DNA of 33,338 nt, taken from positions 1 to 33,338 of the forward strand of contig JACQVW010000113.1 of assembly GCA_016209535.1 (NCBI GenBank). Direction: 5' to 3'. Under the pieces are notes generated by a model. The model had not been told where the DNA came from, made no database searches, and saw nothing but the letters and a program-made list of their open reading frames with translations. The translations under genes and the position numbers were made by a program. The number at the start of each line of letters is the position of its first letter. The first letter of the stretch is position 1. Origin of the DNA: Planctomycetota bacterium (GTDB lineage Bacteria; Planctomycetota; UBA8108; SXIK01). This document shows positions 1 through 8,678 of the stretch, piece by piece.

Positions 1-798
1 CTTGAGGATGTTGTTCGCGCCGAGGAGGGCCCAGGCGAAGAGGAGGCCCCACCGGACGCGTTCCGGCGTGAGCGTGAGGCCCGCGGCCCAGGGGGGCCGC
101 TGGGGGCGGGAGCCCAGCCAGAGGCTCGCCGCCGCCGTGGCGAGGAAGAGGGGCAGCGCCCAGGGGAGCTGCGCGGCGAACGCCTCGAGGCTCGCCGGGA
201 AGGCCTCGGCGATGGCGGGCCGCCGCGGCTCTCGGGCGAGGCGCGCCGGCGTCCAGGCCCCGCCTCCGGCGCTCGCCTCCCAGCCCTCCTGGCCCGTCGC
301 GAGCCCCAGCGCGTCGCAGCGGGCCAGGAGGGCCGGCGGCGCGTTCTCGTTGTAGACGTGGACCAGGAGCTCGTGGGCGCCCGGCGCCGCGAGGGCCGAG
401 AGGTCGATGCGGAGGGGCTCCTTCCAGCGCCGGAGCTCCAGGCGCGGCTCGGCTGCGAGGCGGCCGTCGACGAGCACGGCAGCGGCCTTGAAGGCCTCCA
501 GCTCGAGGACGAGGCCCTGCGCTCCCCCGGGCGCCGCGAAGGTTTTCCGGAACGCGGCCTGGTAGGGCCCCAGGCGGCGGCAGGAGAGGTGGAAGGGCTC
601 CGGGGCGGCGATCCACGCGGCCCCGCCCCGGCCGATGAGGAGCGGCGTGGCGGGGTCCGAGGCCCAGCGGCGGACGCGCCACGCCGCGGCGGCGGCGAGG
701 GCCGCCCCGGCCGCCAGGACGCAGGCGAGGCGCACGGCGGGCCGCGCGAGGGGCCGCGTGAAGGGTCGCCCGAGGGCTCGGGGGACGGAGAGCGTCAC
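1..798 (-). CDS. Membrane protein with extracytoplasmic beta-rich domain, partial (C-terminus outside window)
   Basis: This gene is absent from the ORF track because it runs off the left edge. The minus strand is open from a TAA at about 834 to base 1, giving 266 codons from the GTG at 798; a TTG at 804 is also possible, and neither has a good ribosome site. A basic N-terminus leads into a hydrophobic helix (about residues 22-40, VLAAGAALAAAAAW). Next comes a soluble, probably beta-sandwich-like region (about 60-190) with short alternating strands such as GLVLELEAFKAAAVLVDG. Two further hydrophobic segments follow (about 209-228 and 249-263) before the edge. This layout suggests a multi-pass envelope protein with a periplasmic domain after the first helix. 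I do not recognise the family. It starts 79 bp after the glycerol-3-phosphate dehydrogenase stop on the same strand, so it may be co-transcribed. Confidence 0.7.
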   Translation of the reverse strand, partial: MTLSVPRALGRPFTRPLARPAVRLACVLAAGAALAAAAAWRVRRWASDPATPLLIGRGGAAWIAAPEPFHLSCRRLGPYQAAFRKTFAAPGGAQGLVLELEAFKAAAVLVDGRLAAEPRLELRRWKEPLRIDLSALAAPGAHELLVHVYNENAPPALLARCDALGLATGQEGWEASAGGGAWTPARLAREPRRPAIAEAFPASLEAFAAQLPWALPLFLATAAASLWLGSRPQRPPWAAGLTLTPERVRWGLLFAWALLGANNILK

Positions 799-860
799 CC
801 TCAACGCATCGGCACGCCGGGCTCCGCGGCTTTACAGGCTCTTCCGCGGGGCCCTCGACC

Positions 861-905
861 GCTACACCGCTACACCGCTACGTGCCGCCCGGATACGTGC
901 CGCCC
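861..905. repeat. Short tandem duplications spanning the glpD stop codon
   Basis: Two tandem units sit side by side: CGCTACAC twice plus a partial copy, then TACGTGCCGCCCGGA in two copies of 15 bp. Read on the minus strand, the 15-bp unit gives the protein end GGTYPGGT, and the TAG stop lies inside the second copy. The pattern looks like replication slippage that rewrote the last codons of the dehydrogenase. Confidence 0.75.
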
Positions 906-2515
906 GGAGCCCCGCGCAGCCTGTCCTCCCAGTCCAGCTCCGCGAAGTAGCGCTCCCGGGCCCGGGCCAGGTCCGGCGGCACGGCGGGGGCGTGCTCGCG
1001 GAGGAGGGCCTCGACGGCGTCGTAGGCCGAGCGGCCGCGGTCCGCGGAGAAGCGCAGCGCCGTGCGCCGCGCCATGAAGTCCTCGGGGTAGAAGGCGAGC
1101 TCGCGCCGCGCCGCGTGGACCACCTCGGCCCGGAGGACCGGCTCGCCCGGCACCAGGGCCTCGCGGAGCGACGGGTCCTCCTCGGCGACGCGGAGGACAT
1201 CGAGCATGCGCGTCCCGTGGCGCGCGAAGAGGGAGGCCCCGAGAGCGGGGTCGAGCCTCGCGAGCTCCGAGCCCCGCGACCGGCGGAGCTCATCCCAGGA
1301 CCTCGCCTCGCCGCCGGGGAGGGGGCGCGAGCGCGTCGAGCAGGGGGTCCCCGGGAAGGCCCTGCCGACGACCTCCTCGGCCACGGCCCGGTGCGTCGTG
1401 TACTTGCCACCGAAGACGCTGAGGACCCCGTCGCGCTCCTCGATCCGGTGCACCCGCGACACGGCTCCCGGCGCGCCGCCCCGGAAGAGCCCGCGCTCGC
1501 GCGCCAGGGGCCGCACGCCCGCGAAGGTCGCGAGGATGTCCCCCGGGCCGAGCCGGAGCCCCGGGAAGAGCCTCCGCACCTCGTCGAGGAGGTAGGAGAC
1601 CTCGCCGGGCTCGACCCGGAGAGCGTCGGGAGGGCCGTGGAACGGCGTCTCGGTGGTCCCCACGACGGTCCTCCCGAGCCACGGGACCAGGAAGAAGGCG
1701 CGCCCGTCGCGGGAGTGCGTGAGGAGAAGCCCTTCGGGCATGGGCAGGGCCGGGAGAACGATGTGGACGCCCTTGGAGGGCACGAGGCGCTCGGGCTCCG
1801 TCCAGGGGCCGAGGGCGCGCACGACGCGGTGGGCGAGCACCGTCGCCTCCTCGCCCGTCACGCGGTCGAGGACCGCGACCTCCGCGGGCGATCCCGGCCG
1901 GACGGACGTCACGCTCGCGTGGTTGCGGACGATCACGTCCACCCGCGGGCCCGTCTCCTCCAGGGCCGCCAGGGCGTTCGCGAGGACGAGCCTCGCGTCG
2001 TCCATGACCGCGTCGTAGTAGAGCCCCCCGCCGACGAGACCGTCCCGCAGGAGGTGCGGCACCCGCGAGGCGACCTCGTCCGAGCTCAGGAACCGGCAGC
2101 GGCCGGAGCTCCGGCCGAGCGCGAGGGCGTCGTAGAGGAAGAGGCCGAGGCGGACCATCCGCGGGCCGCGTTTCGCCCCCGCGTAGATCGGAAGGACGAA
2201 GGCCTGGGGCCGGACCAGGTGGGGGGCGTTCCTGAGGAGGAGGCCCCGCTCGCGCAGCGACTCGAAGACCAGACCGAGGCGGAGCTGCTCGAGGTAGCGG
2301 ATGCCGCCGTGGGCCATCTTCGAGGTCCGGCTCGATGTGCCCTCGCCGATGTCGCCTCGCTCCACGAGGATCACCGACTTCCCCCGGAGCGCCGCGTCGC
2401 GGGCGATGGCGGCTCCGTTGATGCCCCCGCCGACCACGGCCAGGTCGAAGGGGCCTTCGGGGAGCGGGCGGCGTGGGTGAGCGGCGGTCCTCACGGCGGC
2501 CCGGAATTTTATCAT
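878..2515 (-). CDS. glpD: FAD-dependent glycerol-3-phosphate dehydrogenase
   Basis: The protein should oxidise sn-glycerol 3-phosphate to dihydroxyacetone phosphate at the membrane, passing electrons to quinone. The Rossmann FAD motif GGGINGAAIARDAALRG begins near residue 29. It is followed by family blocks GTSSRTSKMAHGGIRYLEQ, VGTTETPFHG, TFAGVRPLA and FGGKYTTHR, and a C-terminal helical region with FYPEDFMARRTALRF. At 545 residues the length is normal. The usual VVNAAGPW block reads VVRALGPW here. The ATG at 2515 is only 47 bp from the divergent archease start. A TAAAAT hexamer lies at its first codons, so a GTG at 2494 (VRTAAHPRR) is a credible alternative start that would leave a leader of about 5 nt. 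No glpK or glpF lies nearby. The family call is firm; the start is not. Confidence 0.93.
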   Translation of the reverse strand: MIKFRAAVRTAAHPRRPLPEGPFDLAVVGGGINGAAIARDAALRGKSVILVERGDIGEGTSSRTSKMAHGGIRYLEQLRLGLVFESLRERGLLLRNAPHLVRPQAFVLPIYAGAKRGPRMVRLGLFLYDALALGRSSGRCRFLSSDEVASRVPHLLRDGLVGGGLYYDAVMDDARLVLANALAALEETGPRVDVIVRNHASVTSVRPGSPAEVAVLDRVTGEEATVLAHRVVRALGPWTEPERLVPSKGVHIVLPALPMPEGLLLTHSRDGRAFFLVPWLGRTVVGTTETPFHGPPDALRVEPGEVSYLLDEVRRLFPGLRLGPGDILATFAGVRPLARERGLFRGGAPGAVSRVHRIEERDGVLSVFGGKYTTHRAVAEEVVGRAFPGTPCSTRSRPLPGGEARSWDELRRSRGSELARLDPALGASLFARHGTRMLDVLRVAEEDPSLREALVPGEPVLRAEVVHAARRELAFYPEDFMARRTALRFSADRGRSAYDAVEALLREHAPAVPPDLARARERYFAELDWEDRLRGAPGGTYPGGT

Positions 2516-2562
2516 CGCCCCGTGTATTTGGCCGACGAGCCGGGTATCGTTGTGGGCCGCTC

Positions 2563-2991
2563 ATGTTCGAGTTCCTGGACCACACCGCCGACGTCGCCGT
2601 GCGGCTCCGCTCGCGCGACGAGGCGGGTCTGTTCCGCGACGCGATGCGAGCACTCCTCGCGATCGTCCTCGACGAGGAGAGGAGCGCGCCCGTCGAGCCG
2701 CGCGAGGCCCGCGAGGTGCGGCTCGAGGCCGAGGACGCCGAGTCGCTCCTCGTCGACTACTTGAACGAGCTCATCTTCCTCTTCGACACGGCGCGATTCC
2801 TGGCGCGGGACCTGGAGGCCTCCCGGATCGAGCTCGGCCGGCCCGCTCGCCTCGACGGGCGGCTGCTCGGCGAGCGATTCGACCCGGCGCGGCACCTGGC
2901 GAAGACCGAGGTTAAGGCCACGACGTTCCATGGCATGGAGGTCCGGAGGGGGCCGGAGGGGCTCGAGGCCGAGGTCGTGTTCGATCTCTGA
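2563..2991 (+). CDS. Archease, RtcB-activating protein
   Basis: Archease helps RtcB become guanylylated and turn over many times during RNA ligation. The 142-residue product starts MFEFLDHTADVAVRLRS, the typical archease opening with its acidic HTAD motif. It continues through LLVDYLNELIFLFDT and ends near AKTEVKATTFHGMEV, both characteristic of the family, where a C-terminal Asp/His set binds calcium. The track ORF begins at 2473, but the ATG at 2563 restores the family N-terminus and normal length. The stop lies 8 bp before rtcB, so the two are almost certainly co-transcribed, and adjacency to rtcB is the best functional evidence. A possible -10 box, TATCGT, sits at 2545-2550, 12 bp before the ATG; no clear -35 was found. 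Confidence 0.93.
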   Translation: MFEFLDHTADVAVRLRSRDEAGLFRDAMRALLAIVLDEERSAPVEPREAREVRLEAEDAESLLVDYLNELIFLFDTARFLARDLEASRIELGRPARLDGRLLGERFDPARHLAKTEVKATTFHGMEVRRGPEGLEAEVVFDL

Positions 2992-2999
2992 GGGAGGCC

Positions 3000-4436
3000 A
3001 TGAAGCTCCAGAAGGTGAACGACTGCTGCTGGCGCATCCCCCGGGAGGGGAAGATGCGGGTCGACGGGATCGTCTTCGCCGACGACGCGCTCATGAAGTC
3101 CATCGAGGAGGACAAGAGCCTCGAGCAGGTCGCGAACGTGGCTTGCCTCCCGGGGATCGTGGGGCACTCGATCGGCATGCCCGACATCCACTGGGGCTAC
3201 GGCTTTCCCATCGGCGGCGTGGCGGGGTTCGACCTGGAGGAGGGCGTGATCTCCCCCGGCGGCGTCGGCTACGACATCAACTGCGGGGTGCGGCTCCTCT
3301 CGACGAACCTCCAGATCGAGGACTGGCGAGGCCGCGTCCCGGACCTCGTCCAGGGCCTGTTCCGCAGGATCCCCACGGGCGTGGGCCACGCGCGGAAGGA
3401 CCTGAAGCTGAACCGCGAGGACTCCTCGAAGATGGCGCGGCGGGGGGCGCGGTGGGCCGTGGAGAGCGGCTTCGGGTCCCAGGAGGACCTCCTGTACATC
3501 GAGGAGGGCGGCTGCCTCGAGGGCGCCGACTTCGACCTCGTGAGCGACCGGGCCTACGAGCGCGGCCGCTCCCAGGTCGGCACCATCGGCTCGGGGAACC
3601 ACTTCGTCGAGGTGGGCTGGGTGGACGAGGTCTACGACGCGGCGCTCGCCGAGCGGATCGGCCTCTTCCCGAACGGCCTCACGGTGATCATCCACACGGG
3701 CTCCCGCGGCTTCGGCTACCAGATCTGCGAGGACTACCTGCGCATCCTGCAGAAGGCCGCGGACCGTTACGGGATCTACCTCCCCGACCGCCAGCTCTGC
3801 TGCGCGCCCTTGAAGAGCGAGGAGGGGAAGCGCTACCTGGCCGCGATGAAGTGCGGCGCGAACTTCGCCTTCGCGAACCGCCAGCTCGTCACGCACTTCG
3901 TCCGGGAGGCCTTCGAAGAGGAGTGGGGCCTCACGCCGAGGGACCATGGCATCGGCGTCGTGTACGACGTCTGCCACAACATCGCGAAGGTCGAGACCCA
4001 CGTGATCGACGGGGAGACCCGCAAGGTGTGCGTGCACCGGAAGGGGGCCACGCGAGCCTTCCCGGCCGGGCACCCTGCGGTGCCCGAGGCGTACCGGGAC
4101 GTGGGGCAGCCGGTGCTGGTGCCCGGCGACATGGGCCGGTACTCCTACGTGCTCGTGGGGAACCCGGCGTCGCCGGGCTACACCTTCGCGAGCTCCTGCC
4201 ACGGGGCCGGCCGCAGGCTGAGCCGCAAGGCAGCCGTGAAGGCGACGCGGGACCGGAACATCGTGAAGGAGCTCGCGGCCCAGGGGATCACCGTGGCCGC
4301 GGCGAGCCGCGCCACCATCGACGAGGAGTTCCCCCAGGCCTACAAGGACGTGGCGGAGGTCGTGGACGTGGTCCACCGGGCGAACCTCGCGATCAAGGTC
4401 GCGCGGCTCCGGCCGGTGGGGGTGATCAAGGGTTGA
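3000..4436 (+). CDS. rtcB: RNA-splicing ligase RtcB
   Basis: RtcB joins RNA 2',3'-cyclic phosphate or 3'-phosphate ends to 5'-OH ends, using GTP and manganese. The 478-residue protein is full length. Visible signatures are GGVGYDINCGVRLL, with the metal ligands Asp92 and Cys95, then SGNHFVEVGW, HTGSRGFGYQICEDY, and VYDVCHNIAKVE. The nucleophile block VHRKGATRAFPAGHP follows; His346 is the expected guanylylated histidine. Near the end are PGDMGRYSYVL and SSCHGAGRRLSR. The ATG follows GGGAGG at ideal spacing. It lies 8 bp after archease, and arginase starts 26 bp downstream. The pairing with archease points to the long-form, archease-dependent RtcB class used in RNA repair or tRNA maturation. 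Confidence 0.97.
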   Translation: MKLQKVNDCCWRIPREGKMRVDGIVFADDALMKSIEEDKSLEQVANVACLPGIVGHSIGMPDIHWGYGFPIGGVAGFDLEEGVISPGGVGYDINCGVRLLSTNLQIEDWRGRVPDLVQGLFRRIPTGVGHARKDLKLNREDSSKMARRGARWAVESGFGSQEDLLYIEEGGCLEGADFDLVSDRAYERGRSQVGTIGSGNHFVEVGWVDEVYDAALAERIGLFPNGLTVIIHTGSRGFGYQICEDYLRILQKAADRYGIYLPDRQLCCAPLKSEEGKRYLAAMKCGANFAFANRQLVTHFVREAFEEEWGLTPRDHGIGVVYDVCHNIAKVETHVIDGETRKVCVHRKGATRAFPAGHPAVPEAYRDVGQPVLVPGDMGRYSYVLVGNPASPGYTFASSCHGAGRRLSRKAAVKATRDRNIVKELAAQGITVAAASRATIDEEFPQAYKDVAEVVDVVHRANLAIKVARLRPVGVIKG

Positions 4437-4462
4437 GGCGCCGGGGAGGGCCTGGCGAGGCC

Positions 4463-5383
4463 ATGGCGAAGCGGAGCGCGCGGAGGAAGGCGATCGACCT
4501 CGTCGGGGTGCCCATCGACTACGGCGCGAACCTGCGCGGGGTCGGCATGGGCCCCACGGCCTTCCGCCTGGCGGGCCTCGCGGAGAATCTCCGGGCCGAG
4601 GGGATCGCGGTGCGCGACCAGGGCGACGTGCCGCTGCCGCCGCCGAGGAAGCGGCCGCCGGGCGACGACTGCCTGCCCGAGATCCGGGCCGTCTGCGCGG
4701 ACCTCGCCCGGCGCGTCGAGCGGGCTCTCGTGGCAGGGCGGATGCCCCTCGTCGTGGGCGGGGACCACTCGATCGCCATCGGGACCGTGGCCGGCGCGAG
4801 CCGGCACTTCCGCGCCCGCGGAGGCCGCATGGGGCTCCTCTGGGTCGACGCCCACGGCGACATGAACAACCCGCGCACTTCGCCCTCGGGGAACATCCAT
4901 GGCATGCCGCTGGCCGTGACCCTCGGGGACGGGATCCCGGTCCTCGTGCGCCTCGGGGGCTTCGCGCCAAAGGTGGACCCGTCGCGGACGGCCCTCGTCG
5001 GCATCCGGAACCTCGACGAGGAGGAGCGCGGGAACATCGCGCGCTTCGGCATCAACGTCTACACCATGAAGGACATCGACCGCCGCGGCATCGCGAGCGT
5101 CATGGACGAGGCGGTCCACGTGGCCTCGAACGGCGCGGACGGAGTCCACGTGAGCTTCGACATGGACGTCGTCGACCCCCAGACGGCCCCCGGCGTCGGC
5201 ACGGCGGTCCCGGGCGGCCTGAGCTACCGTGAGGCGCACCTCGTCATGGAGCTCGTGCACGACGCGGGCGTCATGACGAGCCTCGAGGTGGTGGAGACGA
5301 ACCCCTTCCTCGACGTGAGGAGCCAGACGGCGAAGCTGGGCGTGGAGCTGATCCTGTCGGCGCTGGGGAAGTCGATCTACTGA
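4463..5383 (+). CDS. Arginase (manganese ureohydrolase)
   Basis: The protein should hydrolyse arginine to ornithine and urea with a binuclear manganese site. Metal-ligand motifs are all present: GGDHS (His102), DAHGD (Asp129, His131, Asp133) and SFDMDVVD (Asp233, Asp235). The segment DAHGDMNNPRTSPSGNIHG matches the arginine-binding loop of true arginases better than that of agmatinases, whose loop is shorter. The length of 306 residues is typical. The track ORF starts at 2930, inside rtcB; the ATG at 4463 with GCGAGG upstream gives the family N-terminus KAIDLVGVPIDYG. It is the last gene of the archease-rtcB run. Linkage of a urea-forming enzyme to RNA repair has no obvious logic, so shared transcription may not mean shared function. 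Confidence 0.93.
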   Translation: MAKRSARRKAIDLVGVPIDYGANLRGVGMGPTAFRLAGLAENLRAEGIAVRDQGDVPLPPPRKRPPGDDCLPEIRAVCADLARRVERALVAGRMPLVVGGDHSIAIGTVAGASRHFRARGGRMGLLWVDAHGDMNNPRTSPSGNIHGMPLAVTLGDGIPVLVRLGGFAPKVDPSRTALVGIRNLDEEERGNIARFGINVYTMKDIDRRGIASVMDEAVHVASNGADGVHVSFDMDVVDPQTAPGVGTAVPGGLSYREAHLVMELVHDAGVMTSLEVVETNPFLDVRSQTAKLGVELILSALGKSIY

Positions 5384-5550
5384 CGGGGAGGGCCGGAGCG
5401 AGGCTCGCGAGCGCGTGGGGCGGGCGAGGGAAGCGCTCGGCGCCGCCGGTGCGAGCCCGGCAGCGGGGGACCTGCTCAAGGCGGCGCTCCGGCTGTGAAG
5501 CGGGCCCGGAGTCTGCTGAGGGACCCGCCGGGATCCTCCGGGAGCCTGCG

Positions 5551-6036
5551 TCAGCTCCCCCCCCTGCGCGCCACCGCCGCCTCGAACGGGCCCCTGCCGG
5601 CGCGGGAGAGGCCGATGATGGCCGCCGCCACCACGCTCGCGGCGAGGGTCTCGTCGATGCCGGCCTTGAGCGCCAGGGGGCCGGCGAGGGACGCCACGTA
5701 CACCGCGAGGTTGGGCGAGAGCTCGCGCCTGCGCTTCGCCTCCATGTCGCGCACGGCGACGAGGAGGGGCTCGACGGCGCCGCGGCCCAGGCCGGGGGCG
5801 GCCCTCTCCAGATCCTCGACGAATCGCGCGGCCGAGCCCACCGGGTCCTCCTCGAACCAGTAGCGGCCGGCGACCGAGTTGGAGCCCGGCGCGCCCGAGA
5901 GGAACTGGCGCACCGCGGCGAGGACCTTCGCGGCAGGGCCCGGGCGGCCCCGCTTCTCGTGGTACGCCTTGAGGACCGCCTGGCGGAGGGGCTCCTCGTC
6001 CACGAGGAAGCCGGCGCCGCGCGCCTCGCCGGCCAT
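5551..6036 (-). CDS. Unknown 161-residue protein downstream of fused E1 dehydrogenase
   Basis: I do not recognise the family. The reading frame starts at the ATG at 6036, only 4 bp after the dehydrogenase stop, so translational coupling is likely; the track ORF extends upstream to 6231 inside that gene and is not real there. The product looks mostly helical. It has a charged first half (FLVDEEPLRQAVLKAYHEKRG, RYWFEEDPVGSAARFVEDLE) and a less polar second half (NLAVYVASLAGPLALKAG, AASVVAAAIIGLSRAG) that does not look like true membrane helices. There are no cysteines or metal motifs, and no lipoyl or E2-binding signature. The tight coupling suggests a partner or accessory of the E1 enzyme, but that is inference. 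It ends convergent to arginase across 167 bp in which I see no clear terminator. Confidence 0.75.
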   Translation of the reverse strand: MAGEARGAGFLVDEEPLRQAVLKAYHEKRGRPGPAAKVLAAVRQFLSGAPGSNSVAGRYWFEEDPVGSAARFVEDLERAAPGLGRGAVEPLLVAVRDMEAKRRRELSPNLAVYVASLAGPLALKAGIDETLAASVVAAAIIGLSRAGRGPFEAAVARRGGS

Positions 6037-6040
6037 GGCC

Positions 6041-8506
6041 TCAGACGCCCTCCCTGGCGTCCCGAAGCAGCGCCGCGGCGGAGACGTCCGCCTCGGGCCG
6101 GTAGCCGCGCAGGGGCAGGATGCGCTCGTGGACCGCGTCGAGGATCCAGGACGGCTGCGGAAAGAAGATCTCCTCCAGCTCGGCCGCCGGAGTGATCCAG
6201 TTCCGTGCGCCCACGACGGTGACGGGCGCATCGAGGTCGTCGAAGGCGAGCTCCTGGATGCGCGAGGCGAAGGTGTGGAGGAAGCTCCCGCGCTCGCAGG
6301 CGTCCGAGGCGAGGACGATCCTGCCCGTCTTCCGGACGCTGTCGAGGACGGGCCCGTAGTCGAAGGGGACGAGGCTCCTCGCGTCGATGACCTCGGCGGA
6401 GACCGAGTGCTCCTTCTCGAGCCGCTCCGCGGCCTCCACCGCGCGGTAGAGGGTCGAACCGATGGTCAGGATCGTGAGGTCCTTCCCGGGCCGCTTCACG
6501 TCGGGGAGGCCGATCGGGATCGTGTACTGCCCGGCGGGGACCTCCCGCTGGAACTGCTCCGTCACGCCGTAGACCCTCTGGGACTCGAAGAAGACCACGG
6601 GGTCGTCCCCGCGGAGGGCCGAGGCCATGAGCCCCTTGGCGTCGTAGGGCGTGGCGGGGAAGACGACCTTGAGGCCCGGGACGTGGGCGACGATGGAGCT
6701 CCAGTCCTGCGAGTGCTGCGCCCCGTACTTGCTCCCCACGCTCACGCGCAGGACGACGGGCATGCGCAGGACCCCGGCCGACATGGCCTGCCACTTCGAG
6801 AGCTGGTTGAGGATCTCGTCACCGGCGCGGCCCATGAAGTCGCAGTACATGAGCTCCACGAGGGCGCGGCCGCCCTCCATGGCGTAGCCGACGGCGGTCC
6901 CCACGATGGCCGCCTCGGAGATGGGCGAGTTGAAGAGCCTGTGGTAGGGCAGGCTCTCGGTCATGCCACGGTAGACGGCGAAGGCGCCGTCCCAGTCGCG
7001 GTTCTCCTCGCCGTAGGCGATGAGGCGGCGGTCCTCGTGGAAGCGATGGATGATGGCCTCGAAGAGGGCGTCGCGGAAGGAGACGGCCTTGTTCTCGCCG
7101 AGCTTCTCGCCGGTCCCGGGGTCGATCCCGGAGCGGCTCTTCCTCGCGATGGCCTGCACGCGGCCGTTTTCCTGGAGCGGCTTCAGGACGTCGCCGGCCC
7201 CGATCCCCGGGGGCGTTTCGTTGACCGCGTGGGAGAACATGACCCGCGCGATGGACGGCCCGTCGAGGCGCGGCGACGCGTCGAGGTCCACGGCGAGCCT
7301 GCAGGCCTTCCGCATCTTCGCCTGCGCGTAGGCCTGGAGCCTGTCCAGGTCCGCCTCGGTCCCGGCGCGCGCGTCGAGGATCCGGCCCCGGAGCTCCTGG
7401 ATCGGATCGACGTCCTTCCAGAGCGCCACCTCCTCGCGCGTCCTGTAGGAGCTCGCGTCGCTGGGGGAGTGCCCGCTCTGGCGGTAGGCGATGATCTCGA
7501 GGAGGACCGGCCCTTCGCCCGCGGCGATCGCGTCGAGCTTGCGCCGCATGGCGTCGATGACGGCCAGGGGGTTGTTGCCGTCGACGGTCTCGGCGTGGAG
7601 GTTGAACCGGTTCAAGCCCGCGCCGATTGCCGCGAGGCGCTCGAAGCCCATGGTTTCGCCCCGCGTCTGGCCGCCCATGCCGTAGAAGTTGTTCATGAAG
7701 GCGAAGATGACCGGAAGGCCGCCGCGGTGCTCCGGCCCCCAGAGGGTCCAGAGCTGCCCCATGGTGGCGAAGTTCATGGCCTCCCAGACCGGCCCGCAGC
7801 CCGTCGAGGCGTCGCCGATGTTGGCGACCGCGACCCCCGGCCTCCCGTGGACCCGCTTGTGGAGCGCCGCGCCGGCGGCGATGTCGGCGCTGCCGCCCAC
7901 GATGGCGTTGTTCGGGTAGATCCCGAAGGGCGGGAAGAAGGCGTGCATGGAGCCGCCGAGGCCGCGGTTGAACCCCGTCGAGCGGCCGAAGATCTCGGCC
8001 AGGAGGCCGTAGAGGAGGTAGTCGATGGCGAGCTCCTTCACGCTCCCCGCCGGCTCGCGCTCGACGACGCGGAGGATGTCCCCGCTCAGGTAGCCCTCCA
8101 TGATCTCGAGGAGCTCTCGGTCGCCGAGCTTCTCGATGGCGCTCAAGCCTTTGGCGATGATCTCGCCGTGGCTCCGGTGGCTCCCGAAGATGTGGCTCTC
8201 GGGCCCCAGGAGGAAAGCCTCGCCGGCGGCGGCCGCCTCCTGGCCCACGGAGAGGTGGGCCGGGCCCTTGTGGTCGTAGGCGATCCCCCCGTAGCTCCCG
8301 AGCTTCTTCAGCTCGCCGAGGGCCTCCTCGAGCTCGCGGATGAGGAGCATGTCCCGGTAGAGGCGGAGCGCGTCGTCGCGGGTGAGCCGGCCCGAGGCCA
8401 GCTCGTCCGACAGGCTCTTCCGGTACGCGTTGACGGGGATGGGACGGATCTCGAGGGTCGCGGACCTCCGGACCTCCTCGGGGACGATCGTGAGCTGCTT
8501 GACCAT
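6041..8506 (-). CDS. Fused E1 alpha-beta subunit of a 2-oxoacid dehydrogenase complex
   Basis: This 821-residue protein joins the thiamine-diphosphate alpha half (about 1-440) to the beta half (about 475-821). E1 decarboxylates pyruvate, a branched-chain 2-oxoacid or acetoin and passes the acyl group to lipoyl-E2. Alpha signatures are [19 protein letters not shown], the cofactor motif GDAS...NN (231-234 and 272-273; most enzymes have GDG) and the loop [10 protein letters not shown]. Beta signatures are [31 protein letters not shown] and [12 protein letters not shown]. Between [12 protein letters not shown] and GLGGSMH there are about 50 residues more than usual ([23 protein letters not shown]...), an insertion of unknown role. 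No E2, E3 or lipoate gene lies in the window, so the substrate cannot be assigned. A 244-bp structured leader separates it from the DUF99 gene upstream. Confidence 0.92.
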   Translation of the reverse strand: MVKQLTIVPEEVRRSATLEIRPIPVNAYRKSLSDELASGRLTRDDALRLYRDMLLIRELEEALGELKKLGSYGGIAYDHKGPAHLSVGQEAAAAGEAFLLGPESHIFGSHRSHGEIIAKGLSAIEKLGDRELLEIMEGYLSGDILRVVEREPAGSVKELAIDYLLYGLLAEIFGRSTGFNRGLGGSMHAFFPPFGIYPNNAIVGGSADIAAGAALHKRVHGRPGVAVANIGDASTGCGPVWEAMNFATMGQLWTLWGPEHRGGLPVIFAFMNNFYGMGGQTRGETMGFERLAAIGAGLNRFNLHAETVDGNNPLAVIDAMRRKLDAIAAGEGPVLLEIIAYRQSGHSPSDASSYRTREEVALWKDVDPIQELRGRILDARAGTEADLDRLQAYAQAKMRKACRLAVDLDASPRLDGPSIARVMFSHAVNETPPGIGAGDVLKPLQENGRVQAIARKSRSGIDPGTGEKLGENKAVSFRDALFEAIIHRFHEDRRLIAYGEENRDWDGAFAVYRGMTESLPYHRLFNSPISEAAIVGTAVGYAMEGGRALVELMYCDFMGRAGDEILNQLSKWQAMSAGVLRMPVVLRVSVGSKYGAQHSQDWSSIVAHVPGLKVVFPATPYDAKGLMASALRGDDPVVFFESQRVYGVTEQFQREVPAGQYTIPIGLPDVKRPGKDLTILTIGSTLYRAVEAAERLEKEHSVSAEVIDARSLVPFDYGPVLDSVRKTGRIVLASDACERGSFLHTFASRIQELAFDDLDAPVTVVGARNWITPAAELEEIFFPQPSWILDAVHERILPLRGYRPEADVSAAALLRDAREGV

Positions 8507-8640
8507 GTCTCGCGGTGGGTGCTTTCGGGCGTGGGATTGCGGGCGAAACTCCGTAGTTTAGGCAGCGAGGCGCCGGGCAGGAAACGAAAAAGGGCGTGGT
8601 TCAGATCAGGCTCCATTCGGGTAACAGGAAAGAGCTCAGC

Positions 8641-8663
8641 AGGGGCAGTTTGGTAGGGGCAGT
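8641..8663. repeat. Direct repeat AGGGGCAGT x2
   Basis: Two identical 9-bp copies, at 8641-8649 and 8655-8663, have a 14-bp period. They lie between the two TGAACCACGC arms in the E1 leader. They may be an operator half-site pair or part of the RNA fold. Confidence 0.55.
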
Positions 8664-8678
8664 ATCGTGGGAATGAAT

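Noticed and set aside
635-2764. 709-codon plus-strand ORF
   Set aside because: It is the antisense shadow of glpD, with no recognisable domain.
2930-4462. N-terminal extension of the 817-codon ORF ending in arginase
   Set aside because: It runs through rtcB in another frame with repetitive Arg/Gly/Pro composition; arginase begins at 4463.
5384-5550. Terminator between convergent arginase and the 161-residue gene
   Set aside because: Several GC-rich partial inverted repeats are present, but none forms a convincing stem with a T tract.
5879-8656. 925-codon plus-strand ORF
   Set aside because: It is antisense to the fused E1 gene, with low-complexity composition typical of shadows.
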